NCBI GenBank assembly: GCA_900317935.1
Contig: ONIU01000012.1
Coordinates: 1 to 64,000 of the forward strand
DNA from: an uncultured bacterium
GTDB lineage: Bacteria > Muiribacteriota > Ozemobacteria > Ozemobacterales > Ozemobacteraceae
Direction of reading: 5' to 3'
DNA: 64,000 bases
Each line of letters begins with the position of its first letter. Positions within the stretch are counted from its first letter, which is position 1. The notes under the pieces were generated by a model. It saw only the letters and a program-made list of their open reading frames with translations. It had not been told where the DNA came from and did not search any database. Shown here piece after piece: positions 26,153-36,700 of this stretch. Position numbers and translations under genes: made by a program.

Positions 26153-27520
26153 CTATTTATTCTTTAGTTCAGCCAATAGAGCTTTAACTCTTTTCTGAGT
26201 CTTTTCATCACACTTTTGTTCTGAAAAACACAAAAAATTCAGTTTCGCAATAAGCTCTAAGCTAAGATCTCTGTTGTTTTCGTTAGCTTTAGCAACATAC
26301 TCTTTTAGCTTTGTAACTCTGTTTTGGGCTACTTCTTCCATAATAGGGGCAATTACAGACTTTTTGTAATAATCCAAAATTAGTGATGGCCACATTGTTC
26401 CTTTTGCAAAAGGCAAATGAAAATATTCTCTGCTGAATTTATTAGATTCTTTTGGGAAATAAATTGCAAGACCATAAGCAAAATTAACTCCATAACCGCT
26501 TCTTCCAGCCATTGGAACAAGTCTTTCTAATGCACTTAAAAGCTTATCAGCAGCATTTTTTACTGTTGGATTTTTGATTTTTGATTTTGAAAGAACAACA
26601 AAATGCTTTAAATCAATATTTTCTGGGTAACCAAATACCTGAACTTCACTCAGTATCTTAGTTATCTGTTTCCCAGAATCAGATGACATAAGCGATTTTG
26701 CATAACCATTCAAAGCATCTTTAAAGTTTTCATATGCTGATGAAACTACAATAGACTGTGTGCTTGCATGATAACCGGCACTGCCGTCATCATAAGAATC
26801 AGTATAAGCCTTTGTAATAAGCTTGGCGACGTCATTAGGAGTCATACCCTTTTTCATACCAGAAAAAATTTCTTTGTATGGATAGCCATCGCCAGGTTCT
26901 GTTTCTTCAGAGCCAACAATTAAGTCTGCCCCTTCTTTAACCGTATAAGCAACTTCAGCCATCTGCATAAGACAAGCATCAAAGCAAAGCAAATCAAGCT
27001 TTCTTCCTAATGCCTGTTTTATATCTTTTAAGGAAAAACCTAACTGAGCAGTAGTAATATGGTTTCCAGACTGGTCATCATATGAAATACCCCTTACCAT
27101 GCCTTGCGCAGCTTTAATAGCTTTCCAACCGGTTCCATGGTTCCAAATTATTGAACAATAATGCTTAGCCGGGTATTTTTTGATTGCACTTTTAACGAAA
27201 TTAGTATAGACCTTGTAATCACCCATGTCTACTTCGCCATGCTTTGTAACTATTTCCATCTTACCATCTTCAAGATAATAGGTAACAGCTGGGCCTTTTT
27301 CTCGGTCTACCATGACAACAATATTCATAAACTCATTTGAGCCGCCTTTAGCACGCATTTCTTTCAAATCTTTAACGGCGCTTTGGTCTAAATTGTTGTC
27401 GGCATTCATGAAAATCATGAAAGTCCATTCTTTTTGATTTCGTTTAGCCGCTTCTGTTTCGGTACACAAAACAAATACCAAAGCAAAAACAAGCATTAAT
27501 TTTGCAATCATTCTTTTCAT
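26153..27520 (-). CDS. secreted clostripain-family (C11) cysteine peptidase
   Basis: A protein of 455 residues with a Sec signal peptide (cleaved near residue 24). It matches C11 peptidases: FMNADNNLD near 38, catalytic His128 in WNHGTGWK, SYDDQSGNHIT, and catalytic Cys183 in FDACLMQMAEVAY. Clostripain-like enzymes autoprocess and cut after Arg or Lys. It is the most diverged of three C11 genes in the window. It is followed directly by a GNAT gene. Confidence 0.9.
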   Translation of the reverse strand: MKRMIAKLMLVFALVFVLCTETEAAKRNQKEWTFMIFMNADNNLDQSAVKDLKEMRAKGGSNEFMNIVVMVDREKGPAVTYYLEDGKMEIVTKHGEVDMGDYKVYTNFVKSAIKKYPAKHYCSIIWNHGTGWKAIKAAQGMVRGISYDDQSGNHITTAQLGFSLKDIKQALGRKLDLLCFDACLMQMAEVAYTVKEGADLIVGSEETEPGDGYPYKEIFSGMKKGMTPNDVAKLITKAYTDSYDDGSAGYHASTQSIVVSSAYENFKDALNGYAKSLMSSDSGKQITKILSEVQVFGYPENIDLKHFVVLSKSKIKNPTVKNAADKLLSALERLVPMAGRSGYGVNFAYGLAIYFPKESNKFSREYFHLPFAKGTMWPSLILDYYKKSVIAPIMEEVAQNRVTKLKEYVAKANENNRDLSLELIAKLNFLCFSEQKCDEKTQKRVKALLAELKNK

Positions 27521-27603
27521 ACTATTTAACCTTATATTCTTATTAGAAAAGCATACCTTGTCTTTTAATTATATTTATCAAAATTAAAAGTGTCAAGAAT
27601 TCA

Positions 27604-28899
27604 TCATTTTATTGAGAAATCAAAGAAGAATTCATAATTTGAAATAGAATTGTTAGAAAGAACATGAGTGCCTTTAAAATCTAATTCATAAGGTTCATTA
27701 GTTATTCTATTATTAGGAAGTTTGCTTCCAAACCATTCGCTTAACTCATCCATAGATTTAGGATATTTCTTCTTCTCACAAACAAAAGAATTTATAGCAA
27801 GAGCAATAGCCGTCATTTCCATTTTTGCCAAACTTGCTTCATAAGCCTCTTTAGCTTTTGAAAAATTAGGGCTAGCTAGATTAAAAATCATAATAGCAAC
27901 GGCCTTATCCGGATTAAGTAAAGCAGTAGTATATAAATAAGCAGAATCATCATCAAGCAATTTTTCACGTTTTTCAGAAAATTCTTTCATCTGTTTCTTT
28001 ATTTCATAAATAGGTTTATCAAAATTCTTCTTAGGTTCGTTATAACAAATATCCAATATTACTTTATATGCATTAGACTTCACTAACTTAGCATAGATTG
28101 AACCACCTTTTTTTGTTGCAAAACTGTTTAAAACGTCTTCTATCAACAAACTTTCATGTTCTATAGTTACAGATAACGGATATTCATTCTTTATAAAATC
28201 CAAAATGTCTTTCGCAACTTCCTTGCTAAGTTCTTTACATTGAGGCTTAGGTCTGCTGGCCCAATACATTATTGAATTGCAAGCAATATTGTTAAGGGCA
28301 ACGCATATCATCTTATTAATCAAAGAACCACTATTGCTGTAATTCGACTGACAATCCTTTGTAATATAAAAAATAGCATGACTTAAATACAATGAGGTTT
28401 CGTAATCTTTTTTCTGCTCCAACACTCTACTTATCATATACCAGTATCTTGCCGTAGCTCTCATAGTTTTAAAAGTAGGGGAAGATGGAAAGTTTTCACT
28501 TTCTGAAAAAGAAGGTGCAGTAGATTTTTTTGTCTCCTTCATTTTATTTTTTATAATTGGAACTATCTGTTTAAAATCATCTATATTCTGAGCTGAAAAC
28601 TCTGCTTCTGTTGCTGTAACTAATTTATTAACAGCTTCATGATCAAAAATCTTATCTTTATCAGGCAGTAACGTTTCTAAATTTGATGTCTTTCCTTTTA
28701 AATCATCATCAGCCATAAACTTTATTAAATAATCAGGGAAATTATCATCTCTAAGTTTTACAGCCCCTCTTCCATCATAATCATCTAAGGATATCTTTTC
28801 TAGTTGTTTATTAAAAGAAAAAACATAATAAACTCTATATCCCATAACTAAAATAACTATTCCCAATATGGCAAAAAATCCTATTATAATTTTCTTCAT
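27604..28899 (-). CDS. membrane-anchored hypothetical protein
   Basis: A protein of 431 residues with an N-terminal membrane helix (residues 4-22) and an otherwise soluble, probably extracytoplasmic, helical body. The C-terminus contains KKYPKSMDELSEWFGSKLP...PYELDF. This resembles the Y-P-x-S-L-x-E-L...LP...P...Y pattern found at the ends of many secretion-pathway and planctomycete-type surface proteins. No enzyme motif is seen. Good ribosome-binding site (AGAGGAAAA). It lies between two clostripain genes. Confidence 0.55.
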   Translation of the reverse strand: MKKIIIGFFAILGIVILVMGYRVYYVFSFNKQLEKISLDDYDGRGAVKLRDDNFPDYLIKFMADDDLKGKTSNLETLLPDKDKIFDHEAVNKLVTATEAEFSAQNIDDFKQIVPIIKNKMKETKKSTAPSFSESENFPSSPTFKTMRATARYWYMISRVLEQKKDYETSLYLSHAIFYITKDCQSNYSNSGSLINKMICVALNNIACNSIMYWASRPKPQCKELSKEVAKDILDFIKNEYPLSVTIEHESLLIEDVLNSFATKKGGSIYAKLVKSNAYKVILDICYNEPKKNFDKPIYEIKKQMKEFSEKREKLLDDDSAYLYTTALLNPDKAVAIMIFNLASPNFSKAKEAYEASLAKMEMTAIALAINSFVCEKKKYPKSMDELSEWFGSKLPNNRITNEPYELDFKGTHVLSNNSISNYEFFFDFSIK

Positions 28900-28970
28900 T
28901 ATTTTTCCTCTAATAAAATATTATTTCTTTATTTTATATTTATTTCCCCAAAAGTCAAAAATTAAGCAAT

Positions 28971-29007
28971 AAAAAAGCCGCTCTCTTATAAAGAGAACGG
29001 CTTTTTT
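28971..29007 (-). terminator. intrinsic terminator of the second clostripain gene
   Basis: AAAAAAGCCGTTCTCTT and AAGAGAGCGGCTTTTTT form a stem with a short loop just after the stop codon at 29029. Confidence 0.9.
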
Positions 29008-29028
29008 ATACTAATTAAGGATTAGAGA

Positions 29029-30441
29029 TTAGCGAGCCTGCATTGCGCTCTTTAAACTCTTGAACAATCTGTCGAATTCAGCCTGATCTTTTGCTGGAAT
29101 CTTCTTTTCAGTGTAAGCAACATAGTTGAGTTCACGAACAAGCATTCTGGCATACTGACTGCGAGGATTCTTCTTTGCTTCAGAGATAGCACTCTTCAAG
29201 CCTTTGAATTCACCTTTGCAAGCATTGTCTACAGTTTCTTTAACATCTCTCTGGCTGCGAAGAGCAAGAATCATATCATCCCACATAGAAGCCTTAGAGA
29301 AACCAAGATCTAAGTATTTTGATTCAAGATTAAAGCGCTGAGGCAAATAGATTGCTATACCTTCAGCATCTTTGTATCTATTGTAAGAAGAAGATCTTGC
29401 AGTAGTCTTATTATTGATAATAACAGCTCTAGCAGCTTTTTCTACTTTATCCATAGCTGTGATAACAGAAGAATCACCTTCTACAGATGGTTTGAAGTTT
29501 TTGAGGAAGTGGAGAAGGTCTATATTTTCAGGATATTCAAACTTAACAGTCTTAGCAACAGCAGCACTTACTTTTTCAGCATATTTGCCACTCATAATAG
29601 CTTTAGAGAAACCGTTAAGAGCATCAACCAAAGCATCAATCTTGCTTAAATCCATAGCAGACTGAGTTGAATCATCACGTCCCTGGCTACCGCCCTGATA
29701 AGATTTAGCATAAGCATTTACCCAATGATTAGCGAAATCTTTTGCAGTCATGCCGGGTTTGAGACCTTTGAGAACGTCATCGTATGGAGTACCTTTGCCG
29801 GCTTCAACTTCTTCAGAACCTACAAAGTAATTACAATGGTCTTTAATTGCATAAGCAACTTCAACCATGCCCATGAGACAGCAGTCCATGTTAATAACAT
29901 CAATCTTCTGACCAAGAGCTTCTTCACAAAGCTTTGTAGCTGTAGTAAGTTCATTTGTAGTGATGTGATTGTTGGAAGAATCATCATAAGAAACACCACG
30001 AACTACGTTCTTGTCAGTTTTTGCTTTCCAGCCAGAACCATGATTCCAAATACCTATCATGTAATGTTTAGCAGGATAATTTTCTTTGACGAACTTAACA
30101 AACTTAACAAGTTCTTTATAATCGCCCATGTCGAGCTCGCCCATGTCTTTAATCTTTTTGATTTTGCCTTTTTCAATGTAGTTAATCTGAGCCGGACCTC
30201 TTTCACGGTCAATCAAAGTAACAACATTAACATTTTCATTAGAACCTATGCGAGCCATTTCTTCCTGATCTTCAACTCCAAATGGGTCGAGATTGTTATC
30301 AGCATTCAGGAATACTGCGAAAGTCCAGTCTTTTACTACAGCTTTTTTAGCTGGTTTCTTTGCTGGGGTAGCTGCAAAAGAAGCAGCAGAAATGCTTATC
30401 ATAAGAGCAGTAGCAGCGATTATACTAGATACTTTTCTCAT
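29029..30441 (-). CDS. secreted clostripain-family (C11) cysteine peptidase
   Basis: A protein of 470 residues from the ATG at 30441, which has GGAG upstream and starts the signal peptide MRKVSSIIAATALMIS. The longer in-frame extension runs through the promoter and is rejected. A Lys/Pro/Ala linker follows cleavage near residue 24. Catalytic His134 (WNHGSGWK) and Cys188 (MDCCLMGM) are present. It is a close paralogue of the gene at 43696-45099: the N-terminal 130 residues are nearly identical, and the promoter is conserved too. Confidence 0.92.
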   Translation of the reverse strand: MRKVSSIIAATALMISISAASFAATPAKKPAKKAVVKDWTFAVFLNADNNLDPFGVEDQEEMARIGSNENVNVVTLIDRERGPAQINYIEKGKIKKIKDMGELDMGDYKELVKFVKFVKENYPAKHYMIGIWNHGSGWKAKTDKNVVRGVSYDDSSNNHITTNELTTATKLCEEALGQKIDVINMDCCLMGMVEVAYAIKDHCNYFVGSEEVEAGKGTPYDDVLKGLKPGMTAKDFANHWVNAYAKSYQGGSQGRDDSTQSAMDLSKIDALVDALNGFSKAIMSGKYAEKVSAAVAKTVKFEYPENIDLLHFLKNFKPSVEGDSSVITAMDKVEKAARAVIINNKTTARSSSYNRYKDAEGIAIYLPQRFNLESKYLDLGFSKASMWDDMILALRSQRDVKETVDNACKGEFKGLKSAISEAKKNPRSQYARMLVRELNYVAYTEKKIPAKDQAEFDRLFKSLKSAMQAR

Positions 30442-30505
30442 TTGGCTTATACTCCTATACTTATAATACTTATTTTTCTCAATATAATGAGAGATGATTA
30501 AGTCA

Positions 30506-30534
30506 ATTATAATGATAAAAATTAAAAACCGCAA
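30506..30534 (-). promoter_or_regulatory. promoter of the second clostripain gene
   Basis: TTGCGG (30534-30529), a 17 bp spacer and TATAAT (30511-30506) on the minus strand, about 65 bp before the ATG. The same TTGCGG-17-TATAAT occurs before the third clostripain gene. Confidence 0.75.
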
Positions 30535-30594
30535 TCATTTAAACAATATTTTTTTGTTCGGTTAATTGCAAAAGTAAATCGAATTTAAATTGCG

Positions 30595-30642
30595 TTTAGT
30601 TCTCAAACAATCAAAAGGTTGAAATAAATCATTAAATCGCAA
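30595..30642 (+). repeat. dispersed repeat, left flank of the defence island
   Basis: This ~48 bp sequence (starting TTTAGTTCTCAAACAA) is similar to 40860-40910, in the same orientation. A shorter related piece occurs at 45267-45307. The gap 30442-30780 otherwise holds only the clostripain promoter and a heptamer array. Confidence 0.7.
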
Positions 30643-30673
30643 CAATAAAAACAATGACTACTTTAATCTTATA

Positions 30674-30715
30674 TCTCTCATCTCTCATCTCTCATCTCTC
30701 ATCTCTCAACTCTCA
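30674..30715. repeat. heptanucleotide repeat array (6 units)
   Basis: Five copies of TCTCTCA and one ACTCTCA in register. Confidence 0.95.
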
Positions 30716-30780
30716 ACATCTTGCTAAAAAATAGGTTTCCTATTAGAATTAACCTATAAAATAAAAGTAGGAACATAGAT

Positions 30781-32484
30781 ATGTCCAATAAAAAGCCATT
30801 ACCAATAGGAACAGATATTTTTGAAAAACTAATAAACGACCATTCTTATTATATTGATAAAACAGGGTTAATAGAATATCTGAAAGAGAAAAAGGGTGAT
30901 GTAAATCTATTCACCCGCCCAAGACGTTTCGGCAAAACTCTTAACATGACCATGCTTTACGAATTTTTAAGAATGGGTGGCAATCCAGAATTATTCAATG
31001 GCTTGAAAATATCTGAGAACAAAACACTTTGTGAAGAATGGCAGAACCAGTTTCCTACTATTTTTATGACTTTAAAAGGCGTTGAAGGAAACAGTTTTGA
31101 ATCCGCAAGACTCCATCTAATGGGACTGGTTCTAGATGCTGTTCGCTCTTTTAATGATTTATCTAATAGTGAAAAATTAAACGATGAAGAAAAAGATACT
31201 TTTAAAAGTATAAAAAATATAGAAAAATACGATAAAGAAAAACAAAATGATTTAATTACCAAAAGCCTAAGAATTCTTTCCGAACTAATATACAAACATT
31301 ACGGCAAAAAGACTGTTTTCATAATAGACGAATATGATGTTCCCTTAGATAAAGCGGAAATCAATGGTTATTTCAACGAAATGATTTCTCTTATAAGGGG
31401 AATGTTCAATAACACTTTCAAAACAAATCCATATTTAGAAATGGCTGTGCTTACTGGTTGCCTGAGAATAGCCAAAGAAAGCATTTTTACAGGAGTAAAT
31501 AATTTCAACGTATTTTCTATTGCAGATAATGAAGCTTCCGAATTTTTTGGTTTCACAGAAGACGAAGTTAGAGAAATGTTCGATTACTACAAAGTTTCTT
31601 CTAGATTCGACGATGCAAAAAAATGGTATGATGGTTATAGATTCGGGAAAAAAGAAGTCTATTGCCCATGGGATGTAATACTTTTCTGTAGCCAACTAGA
31701 TACAGATATAAATGTTTTCCCAAAACCTTACTGGGCAAACACCAGCGGAAACGACATAATAATTAAATTCTTAAAAGAAGCCGACAACTCAACCAAAAGA
31801 GAGATTGAAAGCCTTGTTGCTGGCGAGACAATCACTAAAAAGATTAAGCAGGAAATTACCTACAGAGATTTGTATAAAAAGACAGATAATATCTGGAGCG
31901 TTCTTTTCTCTACGGGCTATCTTACCTTTACCGACAGGGAAAGTAACGACACTTTCAGTCTAAGAATTCCTAATAGAGAAATAAGAGTTCTTTATGAAGA
32001 TCAGATTATGGAATGGATGAAAGATTCTTTCATAGAAAAACAGCCTCTTATGAATGAACTCTATGACGGTTTATACGATGGAAATGCAGAAAAAGTTGAA
32101 AAGGCTTTTACTGAAATCCTAGAGCAGTCTATCAGTGTCAGAGACAGTATGGCAAAGACAGATTACAAGGAAAACTTCTACCATGGTCTTCTGCTAGGCT
32201 TATTAACCCCAAACAACAAGAAACTTATTGTTGAATCAAACAAAGAATCTGGTTACGGCTATCCTGACCTTATTCTTTACACTCCAAGCTATACTATTGG
32301 CATAATAATAGAACTCAAATACGCTGAAAGCCCCAAAAAATTCCAGGAAGCTCTTGACGAGGGAATGAAGCAAATCGAAAACAATCGATATATCAAAATC
32401 TTCGATGACGAAGATACCTATGTAGTCAGAAAGTTTGTCATAGCCTGCTATAAAAAGCGCTGCCGAGTAGCTGTTGTAAAATGA
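30781..32484 (+). CDS. DUF1703-type AAA-ATPase-like / PD-(D/E)XK nuclease-like protein
   Basis: A protein of 567 residues. The N-terminus has the family pattern PLPIGTDIFEKLI...YYIDKTGLI and the P-loop-like TRPRRFGKT at 45-53, with VFIIDEYDVPLD as Walker B-like strand. The C-terminus has the nuclease-like core YPDLILY (Asp496) with IIIELKY (Glu511, Lys513). These proteins are common, often in many copies, in gut bacteria; function is uncertain, with defence or toxin-antitoxin roles suggested. It has a weak AGGA ribosome-binding site and is divergent from the clostripain gene. Confidence 0.85.
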   Translation: MSNKKPLPIGTDIFEKLINDHSYYIDKTGLIEYLKEKKGDVNLFTRPRRFGKTLNMTMLYEFLRMGGNPELFNGLKISENKTLCEEWQNQFPTIFMTLKGVEGNSFESARLHLMGLVLDAVRSFNDLSNSEKLNDEEKDTFKSIKNIEKYDKEKQNDLITKSLRILSELIYKHYGKKTVFIIDEYDVPLDKAEINGYFNEMISLIRGMFNNTFKTNPYLEMAVLTGCLRIAKESIFTGVNNFNVFSIADNEASEFFGFTEDEVREMFDYYKVSSRFDDAKKWYDGYRFGKKEVYCPWDVILFCSQLDTDINVFPKPYWANTSGNDIIIKFLKEADNSTKREIESLVAGETITKKIKQEITYRDLYKKTDNIWSVLFSTGYLTFTDRESNDTFSLRIPNREIRVLYEDQIMEWMKDSFIEKQPLMNELYDGLYDGNAEKVEKAFTEILEQSISVRDSMAKTDYKENFYHGLLLGLLTPNNKKLIVESNKESGYGYPDLILYTPSYTIGIIIELKYAESPKKFQEALDEGMKQIENNRYIKIFDDEDTYVVRKFVIACYKKRCRVAVVK

Positions 32485-32578
32485 GAATTGAGAATTGAAA
32501 AAGACAATAAGATCGATTAGAAATTTCATCAACCATAACTAATCCACCTTTAAAACCAAACGTAAAAAATAGTATTAT

Positions 32579-33778
32579 TTATAGACTATTTAAAAATTCT
32601 TTTACAAAAGAAAAATTAATTCGTTCTTGTTCTAAGCGTAAATTGTTGGTGTGTTTGTTTTCTTTTAATTCTTTGTAGGTATTTGCTTCATCAGCTGTTA
32701 AATGAGTTAACTCTCTAATAGATTGTTTTTCCTCTTTAACCCACATATCTTTGTGCTCTTTAACAATTTCTGAAGTCATTAGCATTGATTTGGCTTTTGG
32801 AAAATAAGAACGGAACTGGTCTAGCATAACAAAACCGTTTGTATCTAAGTCACCCCAATAATATAATTCCAAATTATTCAGCCAACCGCATTTTTTAAGT
32901 CTATCTAGCCCAAAACCAAGACCAAAAATAACTATTGCTGATTTTACATTTGGGAAAGACAACCCTGTAATCTTGTTTTCTATTATAAATGCTTTTTTGA
33001 CAGAAATATTTAATCTAGCAAAATCCTCAATAGGGATTTCTAAATCCGTTAAGCCATTTATATCTAAATCTTTGTCAAGAATACGAAAATGAACTGTTAC
33101 AGGCTTTCTTTTGAATCCATAGCGTTCTTCAAAATTATTCGTAGCAAAATCTTTTTCATCTTTGTTAAGAAGAAAATTTATTACTTTTTTCAAAATTCCA
33201 TCATGCTTTTCTATAAATTTTGTATCAACATTAGGAATTTCCAATTCTCTTAAATAAATATTTGGATTTGGATTGTTAGCTATCCAAACAGATACTTGTA
33301 TAATTTTGTGCCATTCTTTTGAATCGTATTTCAAAAAATCGAAAGGCTTATCATTCATTAAATTAAGGAGATTAGAACATTCATCAAAAATAACCGTTAC
33401 TATTTCTTCAAATTGTTTAATCTCTTTTTCTTTTTTTATATAATGTATGAAGCTATTTATATCATTTACCACAATATACGCAGGAAGTTCCTGTTTCCCT
33501 AAAATTCTGTCATTAATCGGCATATATTCAATGCTTATATTAAGTTTTTGCTTGTCAAATAAATCATATTGCTCTTTCCAGTGCTTGCACCAATCCATAA
33601 TTTTATCTAAATTATCTACTCTATCTTTTGAAGCAGGCTGTTTTAACTTTATTTTATAAGGAAATTTAATGATTATTTGATCTTTGTTGATGCTTAATTT
33701 TTGACGCAAAATCAAGCCTTTATTCCAAACTTTATTAAGTTCTTCTTTTATGTCTTTACTGTATTGAAGTTCTTTCAT
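32579..33778 (-). CDS. jetD: Wadjet protein JetD (Toprim-like nuclease subunit)
   Basis: A protein of 399 residues, the last gene of the Wadjet operon. The Toprim-like catalytic acids are visible: Glu267 in IIENKITGLSFP and Asp310 with Asp312 in WGDLDTNG. The C-terminal RLEQERI motif is also typical. In type I Wadjet (JetABCD), JetD is the topoisomerase-VI-A-like nuclease that cuts small circular DNA after loop extrusion by JetABC. Its start overlaps jetC by 23 bp. Confidence 0.92.
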   Translation of the reverse strand: MKELQYSKDIKEELNKVWNKGLILRQKLSINKDQIIIKFPYKIKLKQPASKDRVDNLDKIMDWCKHWKEQYDLFDKQKLNISIEYMPINDRILGKQELPAYIVVNDINSFIHYIKKEKEIKQFEEIVTVIFDECSNLLNLMNDKPFDFLKYDSKEWHKIIQVSVWIANNPNPNIYLRELEIPNVDTKFIEKHDGILKKVINFLLNKDEKDFATNNFEERYGFKRKPVTVHFRILDKDLDINGLTDLEIPIEDFARLNISVKKAFIIENKITGLSFPNVKSAIVIFGLGFGLDRLKKCGWLNNLELYYWGDLDTNGFVMLDQFRSYFPKAKSMLMTSEIVKEHKDMWVKEEKQSIRELTHLTADEANTYKELKENKHTNNLRLEQERINFSFVKEFLNSL

Positions 33779-36700
33779 TATATTCTTCTTTATACTGTTC
33801 TATGCTTAAATTGCGTATTCTAGACCTGTTGTCGCTGATAGCCACAAAACCCACATTGTCTATATATGGCTCTATGACGTGTATTTTTTGCAAAGGTGTT
33901 ATAACCATTATCTGTAAATCCAGTTTTTTGAAAAGTTCTAATCCAAAACGAGCTGATTCTTCACTTCCACGACCAAAAGCCTCATCAATAACAACAAATC
34001 TAAAGCTTCTTGATTTCGTTTCACCTATTTTTCTTAGACCAAATTGGTAAGCTAATCCTGCTGCCAATATGGTATATGCAAGTTTTTCTTTTTGTCCTCC
34101 AGATTTACCAGCAGAGTCACTGTAATATTCAGCCTGACTGTCATCAGAGGAATATCTTTCGGAAGCAGCAAAATTAAACCAATTTCTAACGTCAGTAACT
34201 TTTAAACGCCATTTTTTATCTGTATCAATAAAGCCTTCTCGACCTTTTAATCTGTCTATAATTACTTTAACGGCTTCAAATCTTTGTTCGTTATAATAAT
34301 CGTCATCAGAAAAATTTAATGAATTGCTTGTGCAATTTCGTAAGTCGCTTTTAAAATCATTTATTTCTTTGTCATTATTAGAAATAACTTCAATTCTTAT
34401 ATAACGACCTTCATTATACTGAATTTCTTTTAACGACTCATTTATAGCTCTAATTCTATCTTTTATTTCTTCAGAATCTCTGTTTAACTTTGAATTAAAG
34501 GATGCAATTCCTTGAATTGTTTGTTGATGCAGTAAATCTTTAAATCTTGTTTCAAATCTAGGCAAATCATCATTTTGTAACCTTAAAAGAAATTTATTGT
34601 AATCAGAAAGATATTGATATTCTTGCCCTAGCTCTGCTGATTCTAAGGCATATTTATTTTTAAATACACCCATTTCTTTAACTAGTGTATTCTTTTTATC
34701 ACTAAAATCCTTTTGAAAATTTGATTTCAAATCATTAAATTTTTTGTTTAAAAACCTTTCTTGTCTATCAAACTCATCTAGTGATGATATTTCCTTAATA
34801 TCATTTATAATTTCATTTAAACAACTTTCTAAATACTCTGTCTTTGGGAAGTCGCTATTAGTATTTATTTCATTGCTAGATTTGATTAAAATATACATTA
34901 GTTCGTTTATTTTAGTTTCTATTCCGCCTTGCTTTTTAGTTTTGACGCTAATCTTATTTCTTATCTCAATCAATTTTTCTTCCAAATTTGCTTTTTGCTC
35001 TCTTAGTTTATTAAGTTTGTCTGATGATTTATTTAGCTCATCTAATCTTTCTTTTAACGCTTTTATTTCTGAATCAAGGCTTTTACAGTCTATATCTTCA
35101 TAGCTATTATATTTTATATGTTCATGCAATTTATTATCTTTGAGTTCTAATGATTTTAAGTCATTATCTAGTATTTTTATTTCAGAAACTAAAGAATTAA
35201 TTCTTTTTTGAATTTTATTAGATTCGTCTTTTAAATTAGATATTTTTTCTTTATTGTTCCAACCTAAAATGAAAGTAGAAGCATCGTTAATTGCTTTTCT
35301 ATCGTCTTTTTCATGCTTTACTCCGCCATGTTTAACCTGACCATTTATTGTAACGGCATATTTTTCTTTTTGGAATAATTCAATATTTTCGCAGCATATA
35401 TAATTAAATCTTTCTTCTAGTTCATTTTGCAACCAATCGTAAGTCCAACAATCTGGTTTTACCTTTATTTTTCTAACCATAGAATTTGGTGAAATATTAT
35501 GATTGTTTATTATTTTTTCTTGCTTTTTTACTCTGAAATAAACAATTTTTCCTTTTAAATTTGTTTCATCAACAGCTTTAGATACTTTAGAATATACTGA
35601 ATCAGATACCAATAGAGATAAACCAAAACCATGAAGGACTCGTTCAATAGCTCCTTGCCAAACTTTTTCACTTTCTTTTACCTGAATAAGCTCTCCAACA
35701 AATGGTAAATCACCGTCTAATAAACCTGTTTTATTACATATTAAATTTCTGATATTTATTTGCTCTAGAGGAATATTATTTATACGTCCTTCTAACGAAT
35801 TAATTTCATCATCTATTTGCTTTTTATTATTTTTTAATTCCTGTATATTATGTTTTTGGTTAAATTTTTCTTCTTTTTTTTCGTCATATTCTGATTTCGT
35901 GTCAACTCTTATTTTTTCTATTTGGCGTTTGTTATTTTCAAAACTTGCAATATCAGAAGGTAATATCAAATCCGTCATTGATAAAATAGATTTATAATCT
36001 TGCTCGTTCTTTTTGCGTTTATTTAATTCTTTTTCTTGAATTTTTATTTTATTTTCTATTTCTGTAATCTCATTGCCGCCATTTAAAGCTATATCAGATG
36101 TTATTTCTACTACTTGATTATTATTGTTTGTTTCATCTTCTTTTAATTTATTTAATTCTAAATCAATATTGTCTTTTTCATTATTTAATCTATTAATTTC
36201 TTTTTCTATAAAAGAAACTTTATTAATAAGCATATAAGAAGGGAGAGCATTTATTTTTGTGTCAGTATTAATTATTTCATTTTCTGCTTTGCTACATTCT
36301 TGACCTATATTAGATATTTTCTTCAATATTTCTATTTGGGCTTTTGCTTTAAGGATTTCATCATGGGCTTTTGAAAGCTGTTCGTAATTCTGAATCATTG
36401 CATTTACGTTTTCATTCATTTCATATTCTTGAAGCATATTTTCTCGAATAAAAGACGTAAGATTTCCAACAGACTTCATTGAAATTGTTTGATTAAATAA
36501 ACCCAAAGCCTGATTATTCTCTATTCCAAAATATCTTTTAAAATCGTTAGCGTATTGAGGAAAAGTGTCATATATTTTTGAATCAGGTATTTTTCTTAAT
36601 CTTGATTTTAAAGCTTTGATTTCATTTCCAAAGCCTGAAAAATCATTTTTAATTGATAAATCTGAACTAGCAATAAAATAAAATCTGTCAGGTTGTCCTC

